A DNA stretch of 64,000 bases from Mycobacterium europaeum (lineage in GTDB: Bacteria > Actinomycetota > Actinomycetes > Mycobacteriales > Mycobacteriaceae). A program made the position numbers and the translations under genes. Below, piece by piece: positions 57,563 to 64,000 of the stretch (positions are counted from its first letter, which is position 1; each line of letters begins with the position of its first letter). The notes under the pieces were generated by a model. It was not told the DNA's origin. It searched no databases and saw only the letters and a list, made by a program, of their open reading frames with translations. The stretch spans positions 37,183 to 101,182 of the forward strand of contig NZ_LQOU01000046.1 of assembly GCF_002102155.1 (NCBI RefSeq), given 5' to 3'.

Positions 57563-57880
57563 ATGACGATGTCGATGCAGCCAGAGGCGGTTCTGGCATC
57601 GGCAAGCGCGGAGTCGGCCATCAGCGCCGAAACGGAATCGGCGGCGTCGGCGGCGGCGCCGGCTCTGCTGGGGGCGATGCCGATGGGCGGCGATCCCGAC
57701 TCGGCGATGTTCGCGGCGGCGCTGAACGCTTGCGGCGCCAGCTACCTGGGTGTGGTGTCCGAACACGCGGCGCAGCGCGGCTTGTTCGCCGGGGCGCAGG
57801 GACTGGCCTCGGGCACGACCGTCGCCACGGAAGCCGCTCGCCAGGCGGCGCTGCTGGCGACCGCGGCCACCAGCCTCTAA
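57563..57880 (+). CDS. PE family protein of the ESX-2 locus (PE36-like)
   Basis: ATG 57563 follows GGAGGGAAATC; 105 residues. The start MTMSMQPEAVLASASAESA holds the Pro-Glu pair and the Ala-rich PE helical hairpin, then PALLGAMPMGGDPDSAMFAA and the C-terminal TTVATEAARQAALLATAATSL. The family signal for secretion, Y-x-x-x-D/E, has a counterpart in the first hundred residues only loosely. PE proteins pair with a PPE partner; here the PPE gene follows after 15 bases. It is the first gene of the ESX-2 cluster in the window. Confidence 0.85.
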   Translation: MTMSMQPEAVLASASAESAISAETESAASAAAPALLGAMPMGGDPDSAMFAAALNACGASYLGVVSEHAAQRGLFAGAQGLASGTTVATEAARQAALLATAATSL

Positions 57881-57895
57881 AAGGGGAAAGTACGC

Positions 57896-59083
57896 ATGGC
57901 CGATCCGGGGTGGGCTGCGCGTACACCTGAGGAAAACGATCTACTGCTCAAGGGCGGCGCCGGGGTGGTCACTCACCTGGCCAACCAGGCCGCCTGGATG
58001 GCTCTGGCAGCCACCCACCACGCCTCAGGTATCGCGTCTGCGATCAACACGGCTGCGACATCAGCCAGCTGGCTGGGCGCCGGCTCGGCGGCTTCGGCGG
58101 CCAACGTCACGATGCTCAACGCGTCGCTGCACGGGCTGGCCGGCTGGGTCGATGTGAAGCCGCCGGTCGTTGCCACCGCGGTCTCCGCGTACCACATGGC
58201 GTACGGCGCGATGCGCCCCGCTCCCGAATGCATCGCCAATCGCGACGAGTGGGGAGTCGACAACGGGATCAACCCGCTGGTGCTGGGCGCCCTGACCCCC
58301 CGAATCGTGTCGCTCGACGTCCAATACTTCGGGGTGATGTGGCCGAACAACTCGGCCGTCGGGGCGAGCTATGGTGCCGTCCTCACGTCGCTGAGCGAAA
58401 GCCTCGCCATTGCGCCACCGGTGGCGACCATGGGCGCGTCGCCGGCTGCGCCGGCGCAGGCGGCGGCGGCCGTGGGCGAGGCGGCGGCGCAGGTCGGGGC
58501 CGGCGACGGCATGCGCTCGGCCCTGCAGGGAGCGCAGCAGGGCACCTCGAGCGCCGGTCAGGCCGCATCGGGCGGACAGGACTTCATGAGTCAGGCCGGC
58601 TCGTTCATGGAGCCGGTGCAATCGATGATGGGGGCCGTCCCGCAGGCGATGCAGGCGCCCATGCAGATGATGCAGTCGCCGATGCAGATGATGCAGCCGC
58701 TGCAGTCGATGATGGGCATGTTCGCCAATCCGGGCGCCATGGGTGGGGCGGCGCCGGGGGTTTCGGCGGTCTCGGCAACGGAGATGTCGGCCGTCGGCGC
58801 ATCCGGCGGCGGCGGGGCCGCCTCGCTGGGCAGTGCGGGCATGCCCGCGACCAGTTTCACCCGTCCCGTCAGTGCGTTCGAACCGGCCGGCAGCGGAAGG
58901 CCGGTTGGGTTGCGGCCGAGCGGGGCGTTGGGCGCCGAGGCCATGCGTCCGCAGACCACGACGGTCGGCGGCGGCACACCGATGGGCGGCATGCCGGTCG
59001 GGCATGGGGCGGGAGGAGAGCGCGGATCCCGAGACAAATCCGAACAGCCCGCGACCGTGCGGGTAGTGGACACCAGAGTGTGA
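57896..59083 (+). CDS. PPE family protein of the ESX-2 locus (PPE69-like)
   Basis: 395 residues. The N-terminus MADPGWAARTPEENDLLL carries the diverged PPE motif (TPEEN). Helical PPE domain to about residue 175, with WMALAATHHASGIASAINTAA and YGVML-like NNSAVGASYGAVLTSLS. The region 238-280 is a Met-rich low-complexity stretch with a short DNA repeat. The C-terminus is Gly/Ala-rich, ending TVRVVDTRV. It should form a heterodimer with the PE protein, bind EspG2, and be exported by ESX-2. Confidence 0.88.
   Translation: MADPGWAARTPEENDLLLKGGAGVVTHLANQAAWMALAATHHASGIASAINTAATSASWLGAGSAASAANVTMLNASLHGLAGWVDVKPPVVATAVSAYHMAYGAMRPAPECIANRDEWGVDNGINPLVLGALTPRIVSLDVQYFGVMWPNNSAVGASYGAVLTSLSESLAIAPPVATMGASPAAPAQAAAAVGEAAAQVGAGDGMRSALQGAQQGTSSAGQAASGGQDFMSQAGSFMEPVQSMMGAVPQAMQAPMQMMQSPMQMMQPLQSMMGMFANPGAMGGAAPGVSAVSATEMSAVGASGGGGAASLGSAGMPATSFTRPVSAFEPAGSGRPVGLRPSGALGAEAMRPQTTTVGGGTPMGGMPVGHGAGGERGSRDKSEQPATVRVVDTRV
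58661..58696 (+). repeat. 21-base tandem repeat in the PPE gene
   Basis: ATGCAGATGATGCAG occurs at 58661 and again at 58682, each followed by a Ser/Pro codon pair, coding for two copies of MQMMQ-x-P within the PPE protein. Short expansions such as this may vary in number between strains. Confidence 0.7.
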
Positions 59084-59189
59084 AGCCGGCCCGGCCAAGG
59101 GTGAATCGACAGGTATAAATAGCCGCCATACACTTCGCTCCATGCCCCAGGCATTTACGGGGGGCGGCCAACCGGAGAAGGAGAATTCA

Positions 59190-59504
59190 GTGACAATCAA
59201 GGTGACACCGCAAATGCTGCGCGATACTTCCAACGCCATTCAGGCGAACATGGAACACGCGATTGGGATCGGCCAGGGATATGTGGCCAATCAGGAGAAT
59301 GTGATGAACCCGTCGACCTGGTCCGGTGACGCGGTGGTGGCGTCGCACGCGACGGCCATCGAGGTGCAAAACGACCTGAACAAGGTGCTGAACGGCGGCA
59401 CCCGGCTGGCGGAGGGCCTCAAGCAGGCGGCGGCCCTGATGGAAGGTCACGAGGCTGATTCCTCGCACGCTTTCAGCGCTCTGTTCGGCCACGGCGGATC
59501 CTGA
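59190..59504 (+). CDS. esxD: EsxD, WXG100-like ESX-2 substrate
   Basis: GTG 59190 follows AAGGAGAATTC; 104 residues. Helical hairpin: VTIKVTPQMLRDTSNAIQANMEHAIGIGQGYVANQENVMN, then the turn PSTWSGDAVVASH (WxG), then helix two IEVQNDLNKVLNGGTRLAEG and a C-terminal GHEADSSHAFSALF, which fits the exported YxxxD/E-type tail loosely. By memory it agrees closely with M. tuberculosis EsxD. It is transcribed just ahead of esxC and the two should form a heterodimer. Confidence 0.9.
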   Translation: MTIKVTPQMLRDTSNAIQANMEHAIGIGQGYVANQENVMNPSTWSGDAVVASHATAIEVQNDLNKVLNGGTRLAEGLKQAAALMEGHEADSSHAFSALFGHGGS

Positions 59505-59559
59505 CTCCCGCCCACCTCATTTGTGATTCCATAACCGGTTTTCTGAAAGGAAGTTAACA

Positions 59560-59847
59560 ATGTCTGATCCAATTACTTACAACCCCGGAGCGGTGGCCGA
59601 CTTCGCCAGCGACGTCGCTTCTCGCGCCGGACAGCTGCAGGGCATTTTCGATGACACCTCGAACCGGACGAACGCGTTGCAGGAATTCTTCGCCGGGCAC
59701 GGGGCGTCGGGCTTCTTCGAGGCGCAGGCGCAGATGCTGTCGGGGCTGCAGGGCCTCATCGACACGATCCGCCAGCACGGGCAGACGACGTCGCACGTGC
59801 TCGACGGCGCCCTGAGCACCGACCAGCACATCGCCGGCTTGTTCTGA
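59560..59847 (+). CDS. esxC: EsxC, WXG100-like ESX-2 substrate
   Basis: 95 residues, the same length as M. tuberculosis EsxC. AAAGGAAG precedes the ATG. MSDPITYNPGAVADFASDVASRAGQL forms helix one; the hairpin turn is FFAGHGASGFFEAQ in place of WxG, as in other EsxC proteins, and helix two carries MLSGLQGLIDTIRQHG. The C-terminus STDQHIAGLF is short. Partner of EsxD in the exported heterodimer. Confidence 0.93.
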   Translation: MSDPITYNPGAVADFASDVASRAGQLQGIFDDTSNRTNALQEFFAGHGASGFFEAQAQMLSGLQGLIDTIRQHGQTTSHVLDGALSTDQHIAGLF

Positions 59848-59933
59848 CTCCGGCCGAGGGCCAGTGAAGGTGGGGCAGGCGCGCCCGAGCGTGTGTGCCC
59901 CACCTCTGGTGTCCTGCCACCGAGGGGAGAGAC

Positions 59934-60764
59934 ATGCTGACAACGACGGTCGACGGCTTGTGGGTGCTGCAGGCGGTCACCGGGGTGGAGCAGACCTGCC
60001 CCGAGCTCGGCTTGCGCCCGCTACTCCCGCGGCTCGACACCCCCGAGCGGGCGCTGCGCCACCCGGTGGCGGCGGAGCTGAAGGCCGCCGGCGCCCTCGA
60101 CGACGCCGGCAACGTCGACCCGATGATCCGCGAGTGGCTGACCGTGTTGTTGCGGCGGGACCTGGGGCTGCTGGTGACCATCTCGGTCCCGGGCCGCGAG
60201 GCCACTCGCGCGTCCATTTGCCGATTCGCCTCCTGGTGGGTGGTTTTGGAACGCCACGGTGACCTGGTCCGTCTCTACCCCGCCGGCACCGCCAGCAACG
60301 AGAACGGGGCCAGTGATCTGGTGGTCGGCCAGGTCGAGCGGCTGTGCGGCGTGGCCGAGGTGGCGCCGCTGAAGCCGGTCACCTTGGACACCGAGCAGTT
60401 GCTCGCCTCGGTGCGCGACCCCGCCAGCTTGCGGACGTTTCTGCTCAGTCAGAACCTCGACGTCGACCAGCTCCAGATCGTCATGATGGCGGCCGATCCG
60501 GCGCGTTCCGCGCACGCGGCCATCGTGGGCCTGCAGGCCGGGGTGGGGCCGGACGAGATGGCGCGGATCGCCGTCGGCGATTCGACCGTGTCCATCATCG
60601 ACACCCCGGCGGGCCGCGTCTGCGTGGAGAACGTGACTTCGGGGCAGCGGCGCTATCAGATCGTCTCGCCGGGGTCGCGCAGCGACATCAGTGGCGCGGT
60701 GCAGCGGCTCATCCGCCGCCTGCCCGCCGGTGAGGAGTGGTACTCGTATCGGCGGGTGGTCTGA
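59934..60764 (+). CDS. espG2: EspG2, ESX-2 chaperone for PE/PPE
   Basis: ATG 59934 with GAGGGGAGAGAC upstream; 276 residues, the length known for EspG2. MLTTTVDGLWVLQAVTGVEQTCPELGLRPLLPRLDTPERALRHPVAAEL opens the family; SWWVVLERHGDLVRLYPAG, QVERLCGVAEVAPLKPV, TLDTEQLLASVRDPASL and SGQRRYQIVSPGSRSDISGAVQRLIRRLPAG follow. EspG binds the PPE protein of its own system in the cytoplasm and keeps it soluble before export. It lies right after esxC. Confidence 0.92.
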   Translation: MLTTTVDGLWVLQAVTGVEQTCPELGLRPLLPRLDTPERALRHPVAAELKAAGALDDAGNVDPMIREWLTVLLRRDLGLLVTISVPGREATRASICRFASWWVVLERHGDLVRLYPAGTASNENGASDLVVGQVERLCGVAEVAPLKPVTLDTEQLLASVRDPASLRTFLLSQNLDVDQLQIVMMAADPARSAHAAIVGLQAGVGPDEMARIAVGDSTVSIIDTPAGRVCVENVTSGQRRYQIVSPGSRSDISGAVQRLIRRLPAGEEWYSYRRVV

Positions 60765-60894
60765 CCGGAGCCGGATTCTCAACTGACCCAAGATAAGTCG
60801 GTTAACCAATGCCGTGGAATAGCAAGCGCTTACGCACTTGTAGGGGTTTGTTGATCGGTAAACGCGGTATCGCCAAGCGTGTTAGCATCGCGAC

Positions 60895-61920
60895 GTGACG
60901 AGCCCTTGGAATGACCCGAATATGTCGGACGAAGGGGCGCTCAGACGGGGGGAACCGTCAGGGGGCCGCAACTTCCCGGATTCGGTATCCGACACCATGC
61001 GCATTACCGATCTGGCCGCGCCTCGAAAGATTCCCCCGGGCTCCGGTTGGCGGAAATTCATCTACGTCATCTCTTTTAAAAAAATTAACCCCGGAGAATC
61101 GCCCAGCGAGCGGCACTACCGGGACTTGCAGAACCGCATCCGACGGCATATCCGCCGGCAGTACGTCATCACGGTCGTCTCCGGCAAGGGCGGGGTCGGC
61201 GTTTCGACGATGGTCGCCTGCATCGGCGGGGTGTTCCGAGAGTGCCGCCCGCAGAACGTGATTGCGATCGACGCGGTCCCGGGTTTCGGCACGCTGGCCG
61301 ACCGCATCGACGAGTCGCCGCCTGGCGACTACACCGCCATCATCAACGACACCGACGTCCAGGGTTACGCGGACATCCGTGAACACTTGGGGCAGAACCC
61401 GATAGGCCTCGACGTGTTGGCCGGAAACCGCACGTCGGATCAGCCCCGCCCGCTGGTGCCGGCGATGTTCTCCGGCGTCCTGTCGAGGCTGCGGCGAACC
61501 CACACGGTGATGATCGTCGACACGTCGCCGGATTTGGAGCACGAGGTGATGAAGCCGGTCCTGGAGAACACCGACACCCTGGTGTTCGTCTCCGGCATCA
61601 CCGCGGACCGGTCGCGGCCGGTGCTGCGGGCCGTGGACTACCTGAGGTCGCAGGGCTATCACGAGCTGGTCTCGCGCAGCACCGTGATCATCAACCACAC
61701 CGACCAGATCACCGACAAGGATGCGCTGGCTTACCTGACCGAGCGGTTCAGCAAAGTCGGCGCGACCGTCGAAGAGATGCCGTTCGATCCGCACTTGGCC
61801 AAAGGCGGGCTCATCGACACGGTTCATGAATTGAAGAAAAAGACGCGGTTGCGGCTTTTTGAAATCACCGCCGGCTTGGCCGACAAATACATTCCGGATG
61901 CGGAGCGGACGGCGCCGTGA
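60895..61920 (+). CDS. MinD-like ATPase of the ESX-2 locus (Rv3888c-like)
   Basis: 341 residues, as in M. tuberculosis Rv3888c. GTG start. An N-terminal linker of about 95 residues precedes a MinD/ParA domain: VSGKGGVGVSTMVACIGG (Walker A, Lys98), IAIDAVPGFGTL, LSRLRRTHTVMIVDTSPD (Walker B), VFVSGITADRSRPVL and VIINHTD. The usual P-loop Lys at the KGGxGK position is Val103, so nucleotide handling may differ from MinD. There is no proline-rich N-terminus like EspI of ESX-1. It overlaps eccD2 by four bases. Confidence 0.9.
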   Translation: MTSPWNDPNMSDEGALRRGEPSGGRNFPDSVSDTMRITDLAAPRKIPPGSGWRKFIYVISFKKINPGESPSERHYRDLQNRIRRHIRRQYVITVVSGKGGVGVSTMVACIGGVFRECRPQNVIAIDAVPGFGTLADRIDESPPGDYTAIINDTDVQGYADIREHLGQNPIGLDVLAGNRTSDQPRPLVPAMFSGVLSRLRRTHTVMIVDTSPDLEHEVMKPVLENTDTLVFVSGITADRSRPVLRAVDYLRSQGYHELVSRSTVIINHTDQITDKDALAYLTERFSKVGATVEEMPFDPHLAKGGLIDTVHELKKKTRLRLFEITAGLADKYIPDAERTAP

Positions 61921-63446
61921 CATCAGCGCATAAGGTCGCCTTCCCGGCGCGCTGTGCGGTCAATATTTCCTACGAGAAGCATCTGTGCTCGCAAGTGTTC
62001 CCCGCCGGAATTCCGGTAGAGGGATTCTTCGAGGGAATGGTCGAGCTTTTCGACGCCGACCTGAAGCGCAAAGGATTTGACGGCATTACGCTGCCGGCGG
62101 GCAGCTACGAACTGCACAAGATCAACGGCGTCCGGCTCGACATCAACAAGAGCCTGGACGAGCTGGGCGTGCAGGACGGCGACACCCTGGTGCTGGTGCC
62201 CCGGGTAGCCGGCGAGTCCTTCGAACCGCAGTATGAGTCGCTGTCGACCGGCTTGGCGGCCATGGGCAAGTGGCTGGGGCGGGACGGGGGCGACCGGATG
62301 TTCGCCCCGGTGACGCCCCTGACGGCCGCCCACACCGCAATCGCCATCATCGCGATGGCGGCCGCGGTGATCGTGGCCCTCACGCTGCGCGCGCGGACGT
62401 TCACCGACGGCCCGGTCCCGGCGGCGGTGGCCGGCGCCGTCGGGATCCTGCTGACGGTCGCGACCTTCGTCGTCTGGTGGGGTTGGCGCGAGCGGCGCGA
62501 CATGTTCAGCGGGTTCGGCTGGCTGGCCGTCGTGTTGCTGGCGGTGGCGGGCGCCTGCGCGCCGCCGGGTTCGCTCGGCGCGGCCCACGCGGTGATCGGC
62601 CTGGTGATCGTGATTTTGGGGGCCATCGCCATCGGTGTGACGACGCGCAAGCGCTGGCAGACCGCGGTCGTCACGGCGGTGGTGACGGTGTGCGGCATCC
62701 TCGCCGCGGTCGCCGTCGTCCGGATGTTCCGGCCGGCCTCGCCGCAGGTCCTGGCCATCTGCGTGCTGGTCGGACTGTTGATCCTGGTCAGGATGACCCC
62801 GCTGATCGCGTTGTGGGTGGCGCGGGTGCGGCCGCCGCACTTCGGATCGATCACCGGGCGCGACCTGTTCGCGCGTCGCGAGGGGATGCCCGTCGACACC
62901 GTCTCCCCGGTCAGCGAGGACGAGTCCGAGGACGAGGACAACGAATTGACCGACATCACGGCGCGCGGCGCGGCGATCGCCGCATCGGCCCGGCTGGTCA
63001 ACGCGGTCCAGGTCGGGGTATGCGTCGGGGTGTCGATCGTCTTGCCCGCCGCCGTGTGGGGAGTGCTGGCGCCCGGACGTACGTGGGCCTGGTTGGCGCT
63101 GGTGGTGGCCGGGCTGGTGGTGGGCATCTTCATCACCCAGGGCCGCGGATTCGCCGCCAAGTATCAGGCCGTCGCCCTCGCCTGCGGCGCCTCGGCCGCG
63201 GTATGCGCAGGAGTGCTCAAATACGCTCTCGCCGAGCCGAAAGACGTTGCAAGCGGCCTGCTGTGGCCCGCGGTAGCCATCGCCGCCTTCGCCGCATGCG
63301 GTTTGGCCGCGGCACTGCTGGTGCCCACGGTGCGGTTCCGGCCGTTCATCCGGCTGACCGTGGAATGGGTGGAGGTGTTGGCGTTCATCGTCTTGCTGCC
63401 GGCGGCGGCGGCCCTGGGAGGGCTCTTCACGTGGATTCGCCACTGA
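61917..63446 (+). CDS. eccD2: EccD2, ESX-2 membrane component
   Basis: 509 residues, the same length as M. tuberculosis EccD2, from GTG 61917. An N-terminal ubiquitin-like domain (RCAVNISYEKHLCSQVFPAG to about residue 95) is followed by eleven membrane segments from residue about 137 (HTAIAIIAMAAAVIVALTL) to the C-terminus VLAFIVLLPAAAALGGLF. EccD forms the vestibule of the ESX inner-membrane complex with EccB, EccC and EccE. The preceding overlap with the ATPase gene and 16-base overlap with mycP2 place it in the middle of the operon. Confidence 0.93.
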   Translation: MTSAHKVAFPARCAVNISYEKHLCSQVFPAGIPVEGFFEGMVELFDADLKRKGFDGITLPAGSYELHKINGVRLDINKSLDELGVQDGDTLVLVPRVAGESFEPQYESLSTGLAAMGKWLGRDGGDRMFAPVTPLTAAHTAIAIIAMAAAVIVALTLRARTFTDGPVPAAVAGAVGILLTVATFVVWWGWRERRDMFSGFGWLAVVLLAVAGACAPPGSLGAAHAVIGLVIVILGAIAIGVTTRKRWQTAVVTAVVTVCGILAAVAVVRMFRPASPQVLAICVLVGLLILVRMTPLIALWVARVRPPHFGSITGRDLFARREGMPVDTVSPVSEDESEDEDNELTDITARGAAIAASARLVNAVQVGVCVGVSIVLPAAVWGVLAPGRTWAWLALVVAGLVVGIFITQGRGFAAKYQAVALACGASAAVCAGVLKYALAEPKDVASGLLWPAVAIAAFAACGLAAALLVPTVRFRPFIRLTVEWVEVLAFIVLLPAAAALGGLFTWIRH

Positions 63447-64000
63447 AACGGGTCGCGGCGATGACCGCGGCCGTCACCCTCGTCGCGCTGGCTGCGAATG
63501 TCCCTGCGGCCCAAGCCATCACGCCGCCGCAGGTGGATCCGGGATTGGTGCCGCCGGATGGACCGCCCCGATCGGACCAACCGATGCGCCGCGCCAACAG
63601 CTGCTCGACGCCGATCACCGTGCGCAACCCCGACGTGGCGCAGCTGGCCCCGGGCTTCAACCTGCTCAACATCAGCAAGGCATGGCAATACAGCACCGGC
63701 AACGGGGTACCGGTGGCGGTGATCGACACCGGTATTTCACCCAACCCGCGGCTGCCCGCCGTGCCCGGCGGCGACTACATCATGGGCGAGGACGGCCTGT
63801 CCGACTGCGACGCGCACGGCACGATCGTCGGCTCGATCATCGCCGCTGCGCCGCAAGGGGTTCTGCCCATGCCACGGCCGATGCCCTCGACGCCGGCTTT
63901 CCCTCCGCCGGCCGGACCGCCACCGGCCATCGGCGCGCCGCCGCCGCCCGTGGAGGTGCCGCCGCCGGTGGCGCCCCCGCCACCGGCGGCGGCACCTCCA
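63431..64000 (+). CDS. mycP2: MycP2, subtilisin-like mycosin (3' end outside window)
   Basis: GTG 63431 overlaps the end of eccD2; 190 residues are inside the window. Signal peptide VAAMTAAVTLVALAANVPAAQA, an N-terminal extension with CSTPITVRNPDVAQLAPG, then the catalytic Asp99 in VAVIDTGI and His129 in DCDAHGTIVGSII. The Ser must lie beyond the window. From residue about 145 a Pro-rich stretch begins (MPRPMPSTPAFPPPAGPP and onward) that would be the long extended loop seen in mycosins. Anchored in the membrane, it stabilises the ESX complex and processes substrates. Confidence 0.92.
   Translation, partial: MDSPLKRVAAMTAAVTLVALAANVPAAQAITPPQVDPGLVPPDGPPRSDQPMRRANSCSTPITVRNPDVAQLAPGFNLLNISKAWQYSTGNGVPVAVIDTGISPNPRLPAVPGGDYIMGEDGLSDCDAHGTIVGSIIAAAPQGVLPMPRPMPSTPAFPPPAGPPPAIGAPPPPVEVPPPVAPPPPAAAPP

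Noticed and set aside
57563..64000. ESX-5 identity, suggested by malQ being in the same window
   Set aside because: In M. tuberculosis malQ adjoins ESX-5, but here it is 20 kb away, and EsxD/EsxC, the MinD-like gene and lengths of 276, 341 and 509 residues match ESX-2.
1..64000. CRISPR arrays, tRNA, rRNA and prophage genes
   Set aside because: No regularly spaced repeats, no tRNA-like cloverleaf sequences, no integrase or phage structural genes were noticed on reading both strands.

Overview
The window is about 66% GC and reads as the chromosome of a slow-growing, non-tuberculous Mycobacterium, perhaps close to the M. avium complex (an inference; there is no rRNA in the window). The signs are a PE/PPE gene pair, a type VII secretion locus with EsxD/EsxC/EspG/EccD/MycP, a cyclopropane mycolic acid synthase, a WS/DGAT acyltransferase, several F420-type enzymes, a mycofactocin-coupled dehydrogenase, an Eis-like acetyltransferase and abundant acyl-CoA dehydrogenases and TetR regulators. 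No tRNA, rRNA, CRISPR array or intact insertion sequence was seen.

Layout. 1-4597: a tightly overlapping catabolic operon (SDR, APH-type kinase, two acyl-CoA dehydrogenases, SDR); kinase plus first dehydrogenase look like a split version of the ACAD10/11 or LvaA/LvaC system for 4-hydroxyacyl-CoA. 5029-10321: a secreted lipase-family protein that has lost catalytic residues, a DJ-1/PfpI protein, an O-methyltransferase pseudogene, a small membrane protein, a SnoaL-like protein, and a hydrolase divergent from a TetR gene with a clear operator. 10355-14623: a cluster of inverted repeats between convergent genes, malic enzyme, and an aldehyde dehydrogenase. 14914-18544: a Crp/FNR regulator, hybrid cluster protein and its NADH reductase, with an FNR/DNR-like box between regulator and hcp, which together look like a nitrosative-stress module. 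18853-25693: secreted GH6 glucanase, a TetR/monooxygenase/mycofactocin-SDR operon, a relic of a luciferase-like gene, a double-TetR fusion and two small membrane proteins.

25736-35222: a previously unlisted 55-residue ORF, two methyltransferases, a deazaflavin nitroreductase-family protein, SulP and FNT transporters, an LLM oxidoreductase, a D-2-hydroxyacid dehydrogenase, a second LLM relic, an RsbW-like ATPase and WS/DGAT. 35439-48635: MalQ, two MFS transporters, hemerythrin, mycolic acid methyltransferase, VOC protein, amidohydrolase, NUDIX, PadR and an LLM enzyme. 48848-55641: a lipoprotein, a CtaD-type cytochrome oxidase subunit I with a DosR-like box upstream, a P450, Eis-like acetyltransferase, and an acyl-CoA dehydrogenase co-transcribed with its probable TetR regulator.

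55845-64000: a PrrB-like sensor kinase without a response regulator, then the ESX-2 locus in the order PE, PPE, esxD, esxC, espG2, MinD-like ATPase, eccD2, mycP2 (cut by the window end). The eccB and eccC genes that head the ESX-2 cluster in M. tuberculosis are not upstream of PE here.

A theme of the window is gene erosion: at least five spots carry short, recognisable pieces of genes (O-methyltransferase, two LLM oxidoreductases, a GT2 glycosyltransferase start, a FAD-enzyme start) left by frameshifts or deletions. All product names come from motif and family recognition by eye, without database searches.
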